The notes beneath the pieces were generated by a model, which did no database searches, was not told the DNA's origin, and saw only the letters and a program-made list of their open reading frames with translations. The position numbers were made by a program, and so were the translations under genes. From positions 15,870,009-15,934,008 of the forward strand of contig NC_063442.1 in the NCBI RefSeq assembly GCF_020379485.1: a stretch of 64,000 bases of DNA. Reading direction: 5' to 3'. Position 1 is the first letter of the stretch, and every line of letters starts with the position of its first letter. The stretch is from Brassica napus. Its lineage: Eukaryota > Streptophyta > Magnoliopsida > Brassicales > Brassicaceae. Below are positions 48,868 through 60,375 of this stretch, piece after piece.

Positions 48868-49393
48868 TTGGAACTGTATCATTTGATTAAACAAGAAAAA
48901 AAAAACAAAAAGAAAAGAAGACCAAGAAAATGTGAAAGAGACAAGAGCAAACAAACTCAAAGGAGAAGTCAAAGAAGTTGGAGTGTTAGACTTTTCTTGT
49001 AAACTTAGTCTAGGTAAAGACAAATGGGAATGGTTAGGCTAAAAGTCTAAATATGTGTGCGTAGTAGTTAGAGAATCTACTATAAATATGTGTAAGTTTG
49101 TGTGTTTGAAACTTATGAGAAAAGAAAAAATGTCGACAGTTTTGAACAAAAAAAAAATTGAAGACAGAAAAAGTGTTCTCTCTTTTTTTTCTACAAGAAA
49201 ACAAATTAAACGTGAGAGAGAAAAGAGAGGGAGTAAGCTTGTGTACATTATAACACAAGTGTAACAACAGAGAGTGAACAAGAAAATAGGAACAGAGAGA
49301 GAAATAGAGGTTGGCCATGAGTGAGAGGTCAAGCCAAGAAGTAAAAGTTCAACATGGTATTAGAGCTGTGTTGTTCAAATGTTAACAGTAATC
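48868..49393 (+). mobile_element. Copia fragment: LTR with internal sequence on both sides
   Basis: A 371-bp LTR candidate (48984-49354) begins TGTTAGACTTTTC and ends AAAGTTCAACA. Directly after it comes TGGTATTAGAGCT, a primer-binding site for initiator methionine tRNA as in plant Copia elements, then about 25 bp of leader. Before the LTR lies A-rich, polypurine-like sequence (AAAGGAGAAGTCAAAGAAG) typical of the 3' end of an internal region. The piece sits inside an O-fucosyltransferase exon. Confidence 0.6.
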
Positions 49394-49434
49394 TCCTCTC
49401 ACCACCGTAAATATCACCAGCTTCAATGTATAAC

Positions 49435-50112
49435 CAGGGCCGGCTCAGGTGCAGCCCAGGGCCCAAGAGAGAGAGAGGGGCCCATTATGTTTTTGAGTAT
49501 TCAAAAAAAAAAATTTGTCAACTGAATATACGAAATTTAAGAGGCAGAACAGATACAGCTGGAAAATTATAGGAATGTTCATATAGACTGATTTTTCTTT
49601 TCAAATCAAAAACGTTTCGCGTTCCCCAAATATCTTTTTCTCACTAAATTCTTCGTTTCCCATTAGAATTCCATTTCCCCATATATAATTCCAATTTTTA
49701 TTTTATTTTATGAGATCATGCTCTGTTCTATTAATATTATTTTATTTTTTAAAATAAAACTTTTAGTAACTAGGTTTATATATTTTAGACGGATCAAAAT
49801 TTTATTCCTAATTATATGTCACTTCTTTCTAGACAATTAGATTGTATCATGGTGAACATTGAACAACATTTTGAAAACAAGTGCTAATACAAATTTAAAA
49901 TCTGATGGTATAAAAATAATTTATGTGAGAGAATTGTTTTTAATACGACTAATCACTTCTAATCCCGTACGTGAGCATGATAATATTTTAAGCATTTGGT
50001 TTCATATTTTGATAAACTATACAATTTTGTTAGAAATAAACAATATTTTAAGAGTTAAGGGCCTATTTTGAAAAATTGCCCCAGGGCCTATGAAATGGTT
50101 AAGCCGGCCCTG
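49435..50112. mobile_element. non-autonomous hAT element
   Basis: Termini CAGGGCCGGCTCAG and, at the other end, TTAAGCCGGCCCTG are inverted partners. The flanks TGTATAAC (49427-49434) and TGTATATC (50113-50120) match at 7 of 8 positions, the hAT duplication length. Removal rejoins an O-fucosyltransferase exon (TQIY with YIEAGDIYGG), an independent check. The inner ORF at 49859-50071 has no clear transposase signature. Confidence 0.8.
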
Positions 50113-50712
50113 TGTATATCTGTGTATCCTTATTGTGGAACCCTAATGCTTTTAAGACCGAAACAGTCTCTTCAGGTGTCAATGGACAACGCCCTTACAC
50201 TCTGCTCTCCTTAGAGACTACCTCTTTCTCTTTCCACCATGGATATGCATACCTAGAAAGAGAACCATGAAATCAAGATTTTGTATAAAAGGTCAAAGCT
50301 AGAAGAGTATGTTACCTCATCTTTTTGAGCTCTTCAGCTTCTTCCTGAGTGCAACCAGAGAAAGCCAACATGTCCATCTCATATCTCAAATGCAAAGCCA
50401 CAAAAGGCCCTCTTTGTTTGAGAATACTAACTAACTTTGCTCCTAAAGCCTCTATCTGTGGAGTGAATCTCACCTGGTCCTTGGAAGTTCAAACGGCATC
50501 TCAGCCTCTGGAGATGGAGAGAAAGACCATTGTTGGCTATCGAGTATCACTCCTGTTGAAATGTTTCCTGAACCGCGGCAAGAGCTAAAACAAGACACAT
50601 CAATCAATAAAAACAAAACGCAGATCAGTCATAAGCAAGTAGGCCACATTTTCACGAAACGTCCAAAACTTTGAATACTGCAAAAATCTCTCTCTCTCTC
50701 TCTAGTGCCGCC

Positions 50713-51336
50713 ATGGATTTTCTTTTCGGAGTTCATTTTTTCTTTTGATACTCACGTTGTTATCTCCTACAACACTATCAATCGGGTATGAGCTCATTCT
50801 GGACAACGAAATGCATGTCCGAGAATATTCATATATACAAACTCAATAACCGTTGGCAAATACTTCATCGTAAACCCTAACGAAGATATCATCCTCTTTC
50901 TGATTATCTGAAAATCACCGTCAAGGCGTCAAGGTAGTAACCAGGGGCGAAGCCACCTTATGTGGTGAGGTGGCACCTGTACGGCTGCACCCATATATAT
51001 CTTAAAAATTAAAATTTTATAGCTAAAAAATTAAAATTTTGGTGTATTAGATAGTAAATGTGAACTTGGGCATTCATAATAACCCAAGTTCCAATCTCAT
51101 TTTTATTACCAATAGTGCACCCAGTAAATAAATACTCTAGATTTGCCCCTGGTAGTAACTACTGGAACATTATCTCATCGATCGTTATCAATCTTAGATT
51201 AATAATGTTCTCCCTCTCTTGCTCTTGTGTAATATTAGTAGGTACTAGGTGATGCCGCCAACATGGGACGACGACGTTGCATGAAGCCGATAAGGTGGAC
51301 TCAGGGCAGTTCTCGTTTACTGCGTATGAGACAGGT
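50713..51336 (+). pseudogene. p24/emp24 (GOLD-domain) family pseudogene, first exon
   Basis: It starts GCCGCCATGGATTTTC, then in shifting frames: a signal-peptide-like LLILTLLSPTTLSIGYEL, TVGKYFIVNPNED, HPLSDYLKITVKASR and TTLHEADKVDSGQFSFTAYE, ending at a TATGAGACAG|GTAATT donor. This is the p24 N-terminal order (signal peptide then GOLD domain). At least three frameshifts and a 210-bp hAT MITE (50942-51151) disrupt it, and no later exon was found. p24 proteins are ER-Golgi cargo receptors. Position corresponds to At2g03290. Confidence 0.75.
50942..51151. mobile_element. hAT MITE with perfect 8-bp target duplication
   Basis: Starts CAGGGGCGAAGCCACC and ends AGATTTGCCCCTG. GTAGTAAC flanks both sides (50934-50941 and 51152-51159). 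210 bp, non-coding, inserted in the p24 pseudogene. Confidence 0.85.
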
Positions 51337-51764
51337 AATTTACATTGCGTGCAAGATTCAATAACTACATATACATATGATTTAGGGTTTGACTCGGTCT
51401 TGAATTTGAAAAGGAAAGAGCATCGTATAGACAGCTTCTACTTTCTTGAGTGTGTATACAAGGTTGCTACAGCATTTGTAGGTTTGTTTTATATGTATAG
51501 CATGTAAATGCAATATGAATTATGTTAGTCTTAATATATTGCATTTATACATATTTTCATTTACATATTGAATTTATAGATATGATTAACAGATTAAGTA
51601 TGCTTCGCCGAAATATTACATATATATATATATTGCATTTACATGTTGAACTTACGTAAATGCATTTACATATCAAACAACACTTGGCCGACGCCCAATT
51701 TGTATGCTTATACATATTGCATTTATACATGATCTAGTATCATGTAAATAATATTTGACCCTTA

Positions 51765-52047
51765 GGGCATCATCATTAGTGCGAAATTCTTCCCAAATTT
51801 CTCAACCAAAAAATATATTTAAAAAGTTAAAAGTATGTGAGAAAAAGTATATTTAAAGAGAAACATATCTTTAAGAATTAGCAAGGAACTTTCAAAAACG
51901 GCTGAAGTGTTGGTTTTACATGTGTCTTTATATAAATGGTGGCATTAGATTTTAAACATTTAATTTTAATTTTAAGTAAAACTGTGTTAAAAATACTATT
52001 ATAATGTTATCTAGAGAAGGTTGAGAAATTACCCAGTGCTGATGCCC
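51765..52047. mobile_element. Tourist-like (PIF/Harbinger) MITE
   Basis: Left GGGCATCATCATTAGTG and right CAGTGCTGATGCCC are inverted. TTTCTCAACC inside the left end pairs with GGTTGAGAAA inside the right. TTA flanks both sides (51762-51764 and 52048-52050), the 3-bp target of the superfamily. 283 bp. Confidence 0.8.
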
Positions 52048-52102
52048 TTATTATTAAACATTCTCTATGCTCCTATTCATATAGGAAAAAAATACCTTGG
52101 AT

Positions 52103-52372
52103 TAGTGGCACAGCCAGAAAATAATTTTACCGGGATCATATATATATTAATTATTATATTAAAATAATATAAAATAAGTAAACACATAAATATAATTAAT
52201 TTACAAGGGATTTAAAACATAACATTTGTGGATATATGATATTTAAGTTACAAACTGAAAAATGAAGGTGAAAAGGAAAGAAAATAAAAGATTGGGGACT
52301 TAAATAGAAAACAAATTTGTAAATTTGGTGGGGTCAGCTGAGCCCATTATGCCTTGAATAGCTCCGCTCCTG
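52103..52372. mobile_element. degenerate hAT MITE
   Basis: A perfect 8-bp CCTTGGAT flanks both sides (52095-52102 and 52373-52380). The ends, TAGTGGCACAGCC and GGCTCCGCTCCTG-like (TAGCTCCGCTCCTG), pair poorly but resemble the CAGGGGCGGAGCC termini of plant hAT MITEs. 270 bp, non-coding. Confidence 0.65.
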
Positions 52373-52466
52373 CCTTGGATATATGCTAAAGAAAGAAAAC
52401 ACTTAGATAAAGAGAAGAATTTAACATGACAAATTACAAAATTCAGTTACGTCTAGACTTTTAGGG

Positions 52467-53691
52467 TTAAAACAAGAAAGAAAAAAAAAAGAAAAAAAAA
52501 ACTGTTAGGGTTTTGCTCCTCTTGAAATGGGGAAGCTCACATAGGCAACTGCGATGCGTTCTCTTTTTCTTCTCAGCATGATTATCCTTTTCCTCGAGTT
52601 CAGGTGCTTCTATAACTCTCACAACCTCCTTCACAATTTCCTTGATGAAATCAGCTTCACAGCTGCCATATATAAAGTATATGCTCAGATTTTGGAGGAA
52701 ACGGACTAGAGCGAGAATGTGACTGGAAAGCATACCTCTTGTTTTTCAACGACAAACCCATCTTTCCTGATATACATTCCAACGCTTCCTTCCATTTCTT
52801 GATCTGATCTCCGCTAGTAATAGAAGCTCTGGCGAGATTCCAGAATTTATCTCCAAACTTACCCGTCTGTCTCCTCACGTCTCGTGCGCTCACCTTGTAA
52901 AAGATTGGAATGACTTGGATCTTCCCTTTATCAGCTAGTTTCTTCATCTTCACTAACTCATCCATGCACCAGCTCGACTCAGGATACCTATATAATTAAG
53001 TCGATTATGATTAGGTGATTACGGTTGTTGATTCTAATTCTGGTTCAATAATATAAATGTCTTTGTAGGCTCTGTGCAATGAACCAACGTAGCATGGTTG
53101 GTTAAAATCCCTATTTTGACACCCCCAAAATTCTGAAACCCGAGTTCAATCTTCGATGCTAGTTGTTCCCATTTTATTTTTTATTTTGTTACGAGCCAAA
53201 GCATCTACTCAATATATTTTTTTTAATCTTTTTTTTGGATCTAAATCAGTTTTTTTCTGGCTTTATAGAAACATTTATGTTATATATTCATTTTAAATGA
53301 GAAAGTATTCTTAATTTAATATTATATAATCACTATTTTAATAATATTTCAAATTATTATTTTAATAAAACTAAATTAAATAATTAATTTAGTTTAATTT
53401 ATGACAGCTGTAAAAAAAATTTCTGGAGCCAATGTAGACACTTGATAATCAAAGAGCGTGGAAAATAGTATACAACCTGGTAGAGAAGATGGCAAGCGCA
53501 ATGCTCGACTCTTCGATCCTTGCAAAGATATTTTTGAGATCTTTGCCTCTCTGCTCGTATTTGTCAACGATGAAGTTAATCCCATGCCGTTCAAAAGCAT
53601 CAGTGAGATGACTCACGAAGCTGTGACGCAGTTGCTCTCCTCTGTAGTTGAAGAACACTTGATGGGACTTAGTAGGAGAGATGATCGCCAT
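52467..53691 (-). CDS. TIR-only (TIR-X) immune-type protein
   Basis: Three exons with GT-AG junctions and agreeing phases: 53691-53477, 52987-52736 and 52662-52467, giving about 220 aa. It starts MAIISPTKSHQVFFNYRGEQ, the TIR box 1 (usual V-F-x-S-F-R-G). IEESSIALAIFSTRYPESSW crosses exons 1-2, then CMDELVKMKK contains the glutamate (E82) at the position of the NADase catalytic Glu of plant TIRs. VIPIFYKVSARDVRRQTGKF is box 2-like; the usual DPS is SAR here. No NB-ARC or LRR follows. The tail is basic (EKKKRTHRSCLCELPHFKRS), then hydrophobic (six Phe) to the stop. TIR-only proteins act in NAD-derived immune signalling. Position matches At2g03300. Confidence 0.85.
53070..53160 (+). mobile_element. 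possible tRNA-derived SINE in TIR intron 1
   Basis: GTAGCATGGTTGGTTAA resembles a pol III A box and, about 45 nt later, CCCGAGTTCAATCTTCG resembles a B box, as in Brassicaceae SINE heads. T-rich sequence follows. Ends and target duplication were not defined. Confidence 0.4.
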
Positions 53692-54088
53692 CGTATGATA
53701 TCAAGAACACAGGAACTTAAGTACTTAACGTTGTTAAAACTATTACGTATTTTATAACGCTTTCTTCTTCCTCTCAAGGTGCCAACGTCAGTTTTCTAAC
53801 GTCATCTTTGTCGGTGCCGTGCTCAGCTATTCAGGGGCCGAAGCAGGCCCGGCCCAAATAGTTCTAAGACCTTGTGCTTCATAAAAGAAAGTTCCCAAAC
53901 TTTAGCTATATTTATACTTTTTCGCAAATAAGACCCTAGTTTTTAAAGAAAAATAAAATACCACGTGCAAATGTGCCTTGAACACATGTGCTAAGCAAGG
54001 CAAAACTGACAAAAATAAAACTATTTAACACATGAGTATTATACAAAATATGAAAATAGTTATGATAAAGTTTATACAATTCACTATA
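53692..54088. other. TIR gene upstream region
   Basis: It holds the 5' flank of the TIR gene. A stretch near 53,835-53,870 (GGGGCCGAAGCAGGCCCGGC) looks like a fragment of a hAT terminus similar to the one at 49,435, without a partner. No clear TATA box. Confidence 0.4.
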
Positions 54089-57000
54089 TCCCCTATATAT
54101 TAAAAGAGAAGTCACTTTATTGAGGTCTAGTAACGTGTCGCTCATAGGTAAATTTTCAACAAAATTGTTATAATTTGATTGATCGATTGTTTTTAATTTT
54201 TATTTATTTAAATTAGATCTAAAAATTTAAGGTAAGTCTAAAAACATTAAACATCACTTGCCATATAATCTAAAGAATATTACAAATAACAATTTATGGC
54301 AACTAATTTTTGAAATTATAGAAAGATTAATAATGTTTTATTTATTACTTTTAATATTTCTAAACTATAAAATATAATGAACGAATTTTTATATAAGATA
54401 ATTATAATAGTTTTATACTCTACTTGATGAATTGTATTCAAATATAATTATATAATAACTATTTTAAATATTACAAAATCCAAACATGTTTATTTTATGA
54501 TTTTTAAATTATTTATCGTTGTTTACAAAATATTTTTTTATCAGAATTTTAAAATTATTTATATAATGTTATAAATTATTTATAAAAATATAAATCCTGC
54601 TATATATTGATTGAGAAGTCACATAAGTGATTTTTATTACGTGTTGATCATAAATGAACTCTTGAAATTGTTATAATTTGATTGACCGGTGATTTTTAAT
54701 TTTATTTATTATAATTATATCTAAAAGGAAAGGATAATTCAATTACCACTTTCCAAATAATCTACATAATATTAGAAATAATTATTTATGGTAACTAATT
54801 GTTGAAACTATGAAGGAGTAATAATGCGATCAATTTTTTTATTTATTTATAAATTACATAAAATAATAAACAAAAATATTTATTTGAATTGATAAAATGA
54901 TTTTATATTCGTATAGTATTTGTATATAAAGTATCATAATAACTATTAATGTCTAATAATTCAATGCATGCTTTATAAATAATTTATAAAATTATAAATA
55001 CATTTATAAAATTATAAATACATTTATAAAAGTATTTATATTGGCTTATCAGATGTTTAAAATTATTACAAGAGGTTCTAAGTCATTTATAGAAGCTTAT
55101 ACATTAATTTATAAAATGTATTTTGAAAATTTATCCTCCTATTACAATATTTTGAATTTTTTCATTTTTAATGGTAAAATTCTTCAACTACATTTACTTA
55201 GTGTACAAACCCATAAACTAAAGATTTACTAGTAGTAATGGTAATTATGACATGTTAGAGTTTTAATTCATTAAATAAAGTTAGTTTTTGTGGTTTTTCG
55301 TTAAATACTTAGTTTTGGGGTTTTTACCCAAATCAAACTTAGTTGAGGGGTTTTAACGTTAAAATTCTTTATTCTTTCCTTATTATCTATTATTTAAATC
55401 CTTATATTGGGATTTGTTTTATCAAAAACCAGTTGCAATCAACTGACGAGATATTTTTTTTCCTAATATCATGCTTTTAATATTTAAATATATATAGCAA
55501 GATTTGAGTTACCAAAATTATGTATATATTATAACCAGAATATCTTTAAAAATTTATTAGAAGATATTCTATCTCATAGCTGAATTAAAATTTATTAGAG
55601 GATATTCTATCTCATAGCTTCTCTTGAAAACTAGGTCATTTAGAAACTTAAACTAATTTGCTATATAAATATCACGTCACCCCCATCAGTTGCACGCATC
55701 TATATTTTACGTTTTCATATGTTTTTGATCGTTCTAATTTAAATTTTACTTTTGTGATCTTGCGCAGGTGTATGATAATCAATAATTAACTCATAGACGA
55801 GAACACCATTACTGGTAATTTTATGGGAGATTATTCTTCTCCGTTATTTTTGTTCTCTTCCTCTCCATGTTGTACCTCTATCTATATTTTTGCATCAGTA
55901 GTGATTCAACTAACAAAAAGAGACGACTATATTTATCCACGAACTGATCATCCCTTTCGAAAAAAGTAAATTTTTTTTATAAAGTTAAATCACTTATCAA
56001 GAATATAATATAAGATGTGTATGCTAATCAAGTACAATTTATTTATTGTGCGTGATCCTCTTCGGTACATCTGAGAGCCAAAGGTAATCTCAAAACTTTT
56101 TTAAATTTTTTGAAACTCATTGACGTTGTCCTATCAATTATATAATTTGTTATCTTTTGAGGATTGTTTACATCTTTAAATATTTTTGTTAGAATTACCT
56201 ATTTTCTGACTTAAGGCTTAGAGAAGGAAACCGTAAATCAACTCTGTTGTTACAATGAAACCAATGATAATAAATCTCAGGTAATTCAAATCTCTCTTTT
56301 ATATTTCTTGGCTAATTTTTTTTATTGGGGTTATGCGTGAAATATTTGTTTTTTCTCAATTATATTTTTATGATGTTTTAAGATTAGTGTTAAATGTGAT
56401 CGTTTGAAGCATAATGCATTCTCAGAACACACCTCCATGATAAACACTTCTATGTAAATTGTGTCAATTATGTTAGTGATTTTGCATCTGAGTATTGTGA
56501 CTGATGTTCCAAGAGAGAAAGCGCATCATCTCAAACCGAGATTGTTGCGAAAGGTAATTGGTTTATAGATGTAATTGGATAATTGACATCTAAAGGATAC
56601 ATTTTATTAGATAGTACCAAGCAGTCCTTTTAAATCTTTTGAACTCTAACTTTTTGAACTAACAGAATATTCATGCTTAACCTATAAGCAGTTCAAAGAG
56701 TTATGTATCTAAATGATACGCTTTATCAGATATAAATGATACGTTTTATTAGATAGTACCAAGCAGTCCTTTTAAACTCAAACAATGCCATATTCTGAGT
56801 TGTACACATTGTATTGACCTTTTTTTTCCTTGCGGTGTGTATTCAGATAGCAGTCGTGAAGTGCAGATATAAAGTAATATCAACCAAAATTAAGAAAAGT
56901 CTTTTAAAAGTATAGATAATCACATGGACATCTCTTGAACATGTCAAACAACCAACAATTTTGTCAGACCCGAATTTCTTAAACATGTTTTCTACTTTCT

Positions 57001-57414
57001 TTTTTCTTTTTATTTAGTTTCACCTGATGAGAAGTTTGAATCACAGACTCTTGACATTTTAAAATTTATATTATTTGTTTGTGTAATGGTGCAAAGGTTT
57101 CAATGAGACCGGCTTATCGTTCTTCCAAGAAAACAAAGGACTATGACAAGCTTGAAGCTGAAGTGAAGAAGAATAGAAGGATGATAAGCATGAAGGAGAC
57201 GATGCTTTGAACAAGTTCCTCCGTGAGTTATATTCCGTGAGATATATTTGAATTCTGATGAGGATATGAACATAGTATAAATATCAATATGCCACATCAA
57301 ATCTTTCATATTAACCACATACATGTAACATAAATATTATATAGTTGTAAATATGTAATTATCAATTTAATATCAATGTTAATGCCCGCACATGCGTGCG
57401 GGCGGTCCACCTAG
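54089..57414 (+). mobile_element. Helitron 4 carrying captured SGT1 exons
   Basis: Starts A|TCCCCTATATATTAAAAGAG and ends with hairpin GCCCGCACATGCGTGCGGGC (57384-57403) followed by GGTCCACCTAG|T. 3,326 bp, no Rep/helicase. A second 5'-end-like sequence, A|TCCTGCTATATATTGATTGA then GAAGTCAC, occurs at 54,595, repeating the pattern of doubled 5' ends in Helitrons 2 and 3. It contains host gene sequence at 56.49-57.24 kb. Confidence 0.85.
56491..57236 (+). pseudogene. captured SGT1 fragment (CS and SGS domain exons)
   Basis: Three collinear exon pieces with intron-like gaps: TDVPREKAHHLKPRLLRK ending at CGAAAG|GTAATT (56,552); ATTCAG|, then IAVVKCRYKVISTKIK (56,847-56,898); and VSMRPAYRSSKKTKDYDKLE, then AEVKK (57,097-57,158), followed after a one-base slip and a stop by KDDKHEGDDALNKFLREL. 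SGT1, a co-chaperone of HSP90 in immune receptor and SCF pathways, has the same order: end of the CS domain, then SGS with DWDKLEAEVKK and ALNKFF. Intron gaps show that genomic DNA was captured and not cDNA. It is degraded. Confidence 0.8.
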
Positions 57415-58330
57415 TTGATAGATAAATGTGAATAGTTGTATACACTATATATCAGTATTAATTAGTGTTCTAAAAAATTAAATATATATTTTTAAATTTG
57501 GAAACCACACGTTAACTAAACTAATAAACTATTAACCATTTAATATTAAAAGTTAGCTATTCAGATTACGTAATATATGTTGAATATTTTTTCAATAAGT
57601 TAATTTAATACAAACTAAGTAGTTAGAAATTTATAAAAGAATCAAAACCAATTTATGTACACTAAAACTAGAAAAATGAGCAAAAGCTAAAATATAAAAC
57701 AGAAATAAAAATTTCAAAAGATCAGCTACTTTCATTCTGTACTCGGCTTCTTGCAATCCGTTCTTGACCAGAAGGTGTTTTGGCTATTGGTCTCCGAGTG
57801 GTTTAGGAGCTTGTATAGGCAGTTCTAGAGTGATTTTATGGTTTGTGTTCTATAACCCTTGTTCTATAACATTTTGCGCATATTGGCGGTGACGATTACA
57901 AGCTTCGAGGTGTTCATCGGAAGCTAGCTAATCTGAAGACGACATGAGAATTCCCGCATCCAAGGCAACGAGGACAACCTCATGTTCTCGTGGAAATCGT
58001 CAGCAGTAGAGAATGAAAACTAATTTTTAAGGATATAAAAAGCAGACTGGCGGAACGTGTCGTGTCTAGTGGGTGGGCAAACCGGGGTTTAGCAATATGA
58101 AGACTAGGGAAATTTTGTTCAAATCAAAGTTGTAATCTAAATTGTATCCCACTCATATGGTTTGACTTCAATATAATTGTAATAAAAAGAAAAAAATAAT
58201 AATTATAAAATACAGTAGAACAGATTTATTTTTCTCAAACGAAACATTCGCGCAAATGTGAGTTTCGTGAAAAAAGTAAAATTATATTTCTCCGGAGGGT
58301 CACATGTTTCATTTACTAAAATACGATTAA
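57415..58330. other. intergenic, unassigned less AT-rich block
   Basis: 57,720-58,080 is richer in GC than its flanks (for example CTTCTTGCAATCCGTTCTTG, AGACTGGCGGAACGTGTCG) and may be a captured or dead gene piece. I could not read a family from it in any frame. Confidence 0.35.
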
Positions 58331-58383
58331 TTAGACGATAATCCGCTCGCATGCGCGGAGTGAATTCATTATAATAATATTTG

Positions 58384-58404
58384 TTTTTTTTTTTTTTTTT
58401 TTTT
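58384..58404. repeat. poly(T) run
   Basis: 21 consecutive T, next to a short duplication of AATAATATTTG on both sides (58,372 and 58,414). It could be the minus-strand tail of a retroposed sequence, but no body is visible. Confidence 0.6.
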
Positions 58405-59824
58405 GAAACAATAATAATATTTGTTTATTAATTGAATAGTTGTAACATTTTGCAACACTACAATCTTTATTGATTGTAACATGATGAATACAAATGTTGT
58501 TTTCTTACATGTATCATCGTTGTCGAATATCTAACGTATTAAAGCTCATTTTAGTTATTTTTAACACTTCATATGCACAAAATGAAATTAAGTTTTGCGG
58601 CTAACACAAATCGCAAAAACCAGATAGGCAACATTGATTGTAAAATGACAAAAGATGATTAGGTTTTCTACTCTCGACTTGTTTACTATTGACTCTGCAT
58701 AAGTGATGTTATTTTCTACCTCTATAAAATTGTGCTTTCGTTCTCGTTTTTTTTCTCACTGATATGAGTTTTGTTTCCTTTTTAAACTTCTTTTGTGAAT
58801 TCAGTGAATTACATAAGTGTCAACTAAAAAAGATGGACACCTGTAAAAATTATTTCCACTCCAGATACATATCTAAGAATCAAAATTCTGAAGAAAATCA
58901 AGCTGTTATAGAATATAAATGCAGACTTGAAATATAAAAGTATGTCTTTTATATATTCACCAGTCCGGTCTAAAAATTATCTCCTAAACAACAACAAAAA
59001 ATTATTTATTTTATCAACCTATGCTTTTGAGGTTTAGTTACTGAAGAGTATATCGATAATATATATATATATAATACTTTATCATTCTAGTATATGTAAA
59101 CTATGTATAAACTAAGAGCCGTTTGATTTATTAAATTATAAACCGGAAAAATTATAATAAATAGGTCAAATCTCTTTTTCATACAATTATAATAGCTAGA
59201 CAAGGTAGTAGAGAGAAACAAACATTAGACGAATGATCAAATCTCTCATTCTTCGAACAAACTCAAAAGAAGGTTATTGGAATCTTGTCATGATATTTCA
59301 TTAAAAGATTTTTATGAATAAAAATCAAGACTAAAATATTTAATCTGAATGAAATAATATATATATATATAGTACTTCCAATATTAAAAATTACTTCGAT
59401 TTGAAAAAGTGTATTTATGGGATTGTCAGGATCAAATAACATATTAGAAACCACCCATTTAAAAAATATTTTGCATCAATAAAAATGTATATATTAGAGT
59501 AAGCGCATTAATCAAAACCAACACCTTTTGTTTATTTACAGTCATGCTTTTGGTAAATAAATCAAAACAATTATTTTATTTACTTTATATGGTATTTAAT
59601 TAAACTTTAGTGACATTTACATAGATATATATAGTATCTTTTAATATAAATGTTTATTATTGACATTTCCTATTCATATGATTTTATTAACATTTGTATA
59701 TTTGTTGTAACAAAAATTTAAAGCGTTAACCACAAAACTTTTAATGCGAGATTTATCAATACAAATTTCAATATTAAAATATTAAGATCTCAATAAATTT
59801 TCTATGAAAATTTTGAAATTAACA

Positions 59825-59827
<3 letters not shown>

Positions 59828-59857
<30 letters not shown>
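59828..59857. repeat. (TA)n microsatellite
   Basis: About 14 TA dinucleotides; a shorter TA run lies at about 59,358. Confidence 0.85.
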
Positions 59858-59860
<3 letters not shown>

Positions 59861-60375
59861 GAATATCTATTGAAGACTTCATATTCATATTATTTATGAT
59901 CATTTATATCTTTTTTGAACAAAAAAAGTTAAACCATGGATCACAAAATTTCAGTGTGAGTCTTTTACCATTTTTAGTAATTTATAGTCGTTTGAAAAAA
60001 TTCAAAATATAACATATAAGAAATAATCTAATTTTTTTATTATATGTTTAATCTGATTGTTTAATTTTTTTTAATAATATAAACTTAAACAAAAAAAGAG
60101 AGGATACACTTTTTTAAATCAAATATGTATTATTCATAATCATTATTTGTCATATATATGTTAATCATATTAGTTAATTTCATAAGATTTATTAAGGAAA
60201 GAATAACGAATATTTTTTTGTATACTACTAATCAATTTGATAATTAGTTTAATAAAAACATAATGTATATTTATATGGACTAACTTATTTTTTATAGAAA
60301 ATCTAAAAAAAATATCTTAATGATGACACGTGGCTTCTAAAATATGTCGTAATGTTTCATGGTTAATATATAGGA

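Larger units (their letters stand above)
48340..50600 (-). pseudogene. O-fucosyltransferase family (DUF246/GT65-like) pseudogene, 3' exons
   Basis: In minus-strand order: 50,590-50,314 gives [25 protein letters not shown] and then [12 protein letters not shown] ... [20 protein letters not shown]. About 50,260-50,121 gives YAYPWW and CPLTPEETVSVLKALGF. 49,434-49,394 gives YIEAGDIYGGERRL. About 48,868-48,830 gives QLAILKESFPRI. 48,752-48,599 gives [18 protein letters not shown] ... [20 protein letters not shown]. 48,513-48,345 gives FKKTILLNRKR, then LLELLDLHDNKTLSWDQFAV and the family ending EEDYFYANP. Damage: a frameshift at about 50,540, another before RFTPQ, a 5-bp duplication after NRKR, and hAT and Copia insertions in one exon. 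The N-terminal exons are absent. This matches the At2g03280 position. Confidence 0.85.
58331..60375 (-). mobile_element. possible Helitron 5
   Basis: On the minus strand the putative 3' end has CCGCGCATGCGAGCGG (hairpin) followed by ATTATCGTCTAA|T, a CTRR-T ending. A matching 5' end could be TCCTATATATTAACCATGAA at 60,375 with GCCACGTGTCATCATT behind it, typical of Helitron 5' regions. The base before TC is T, not the usual A, so the pair is uncertain. No protein. Confidence 0.4.
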
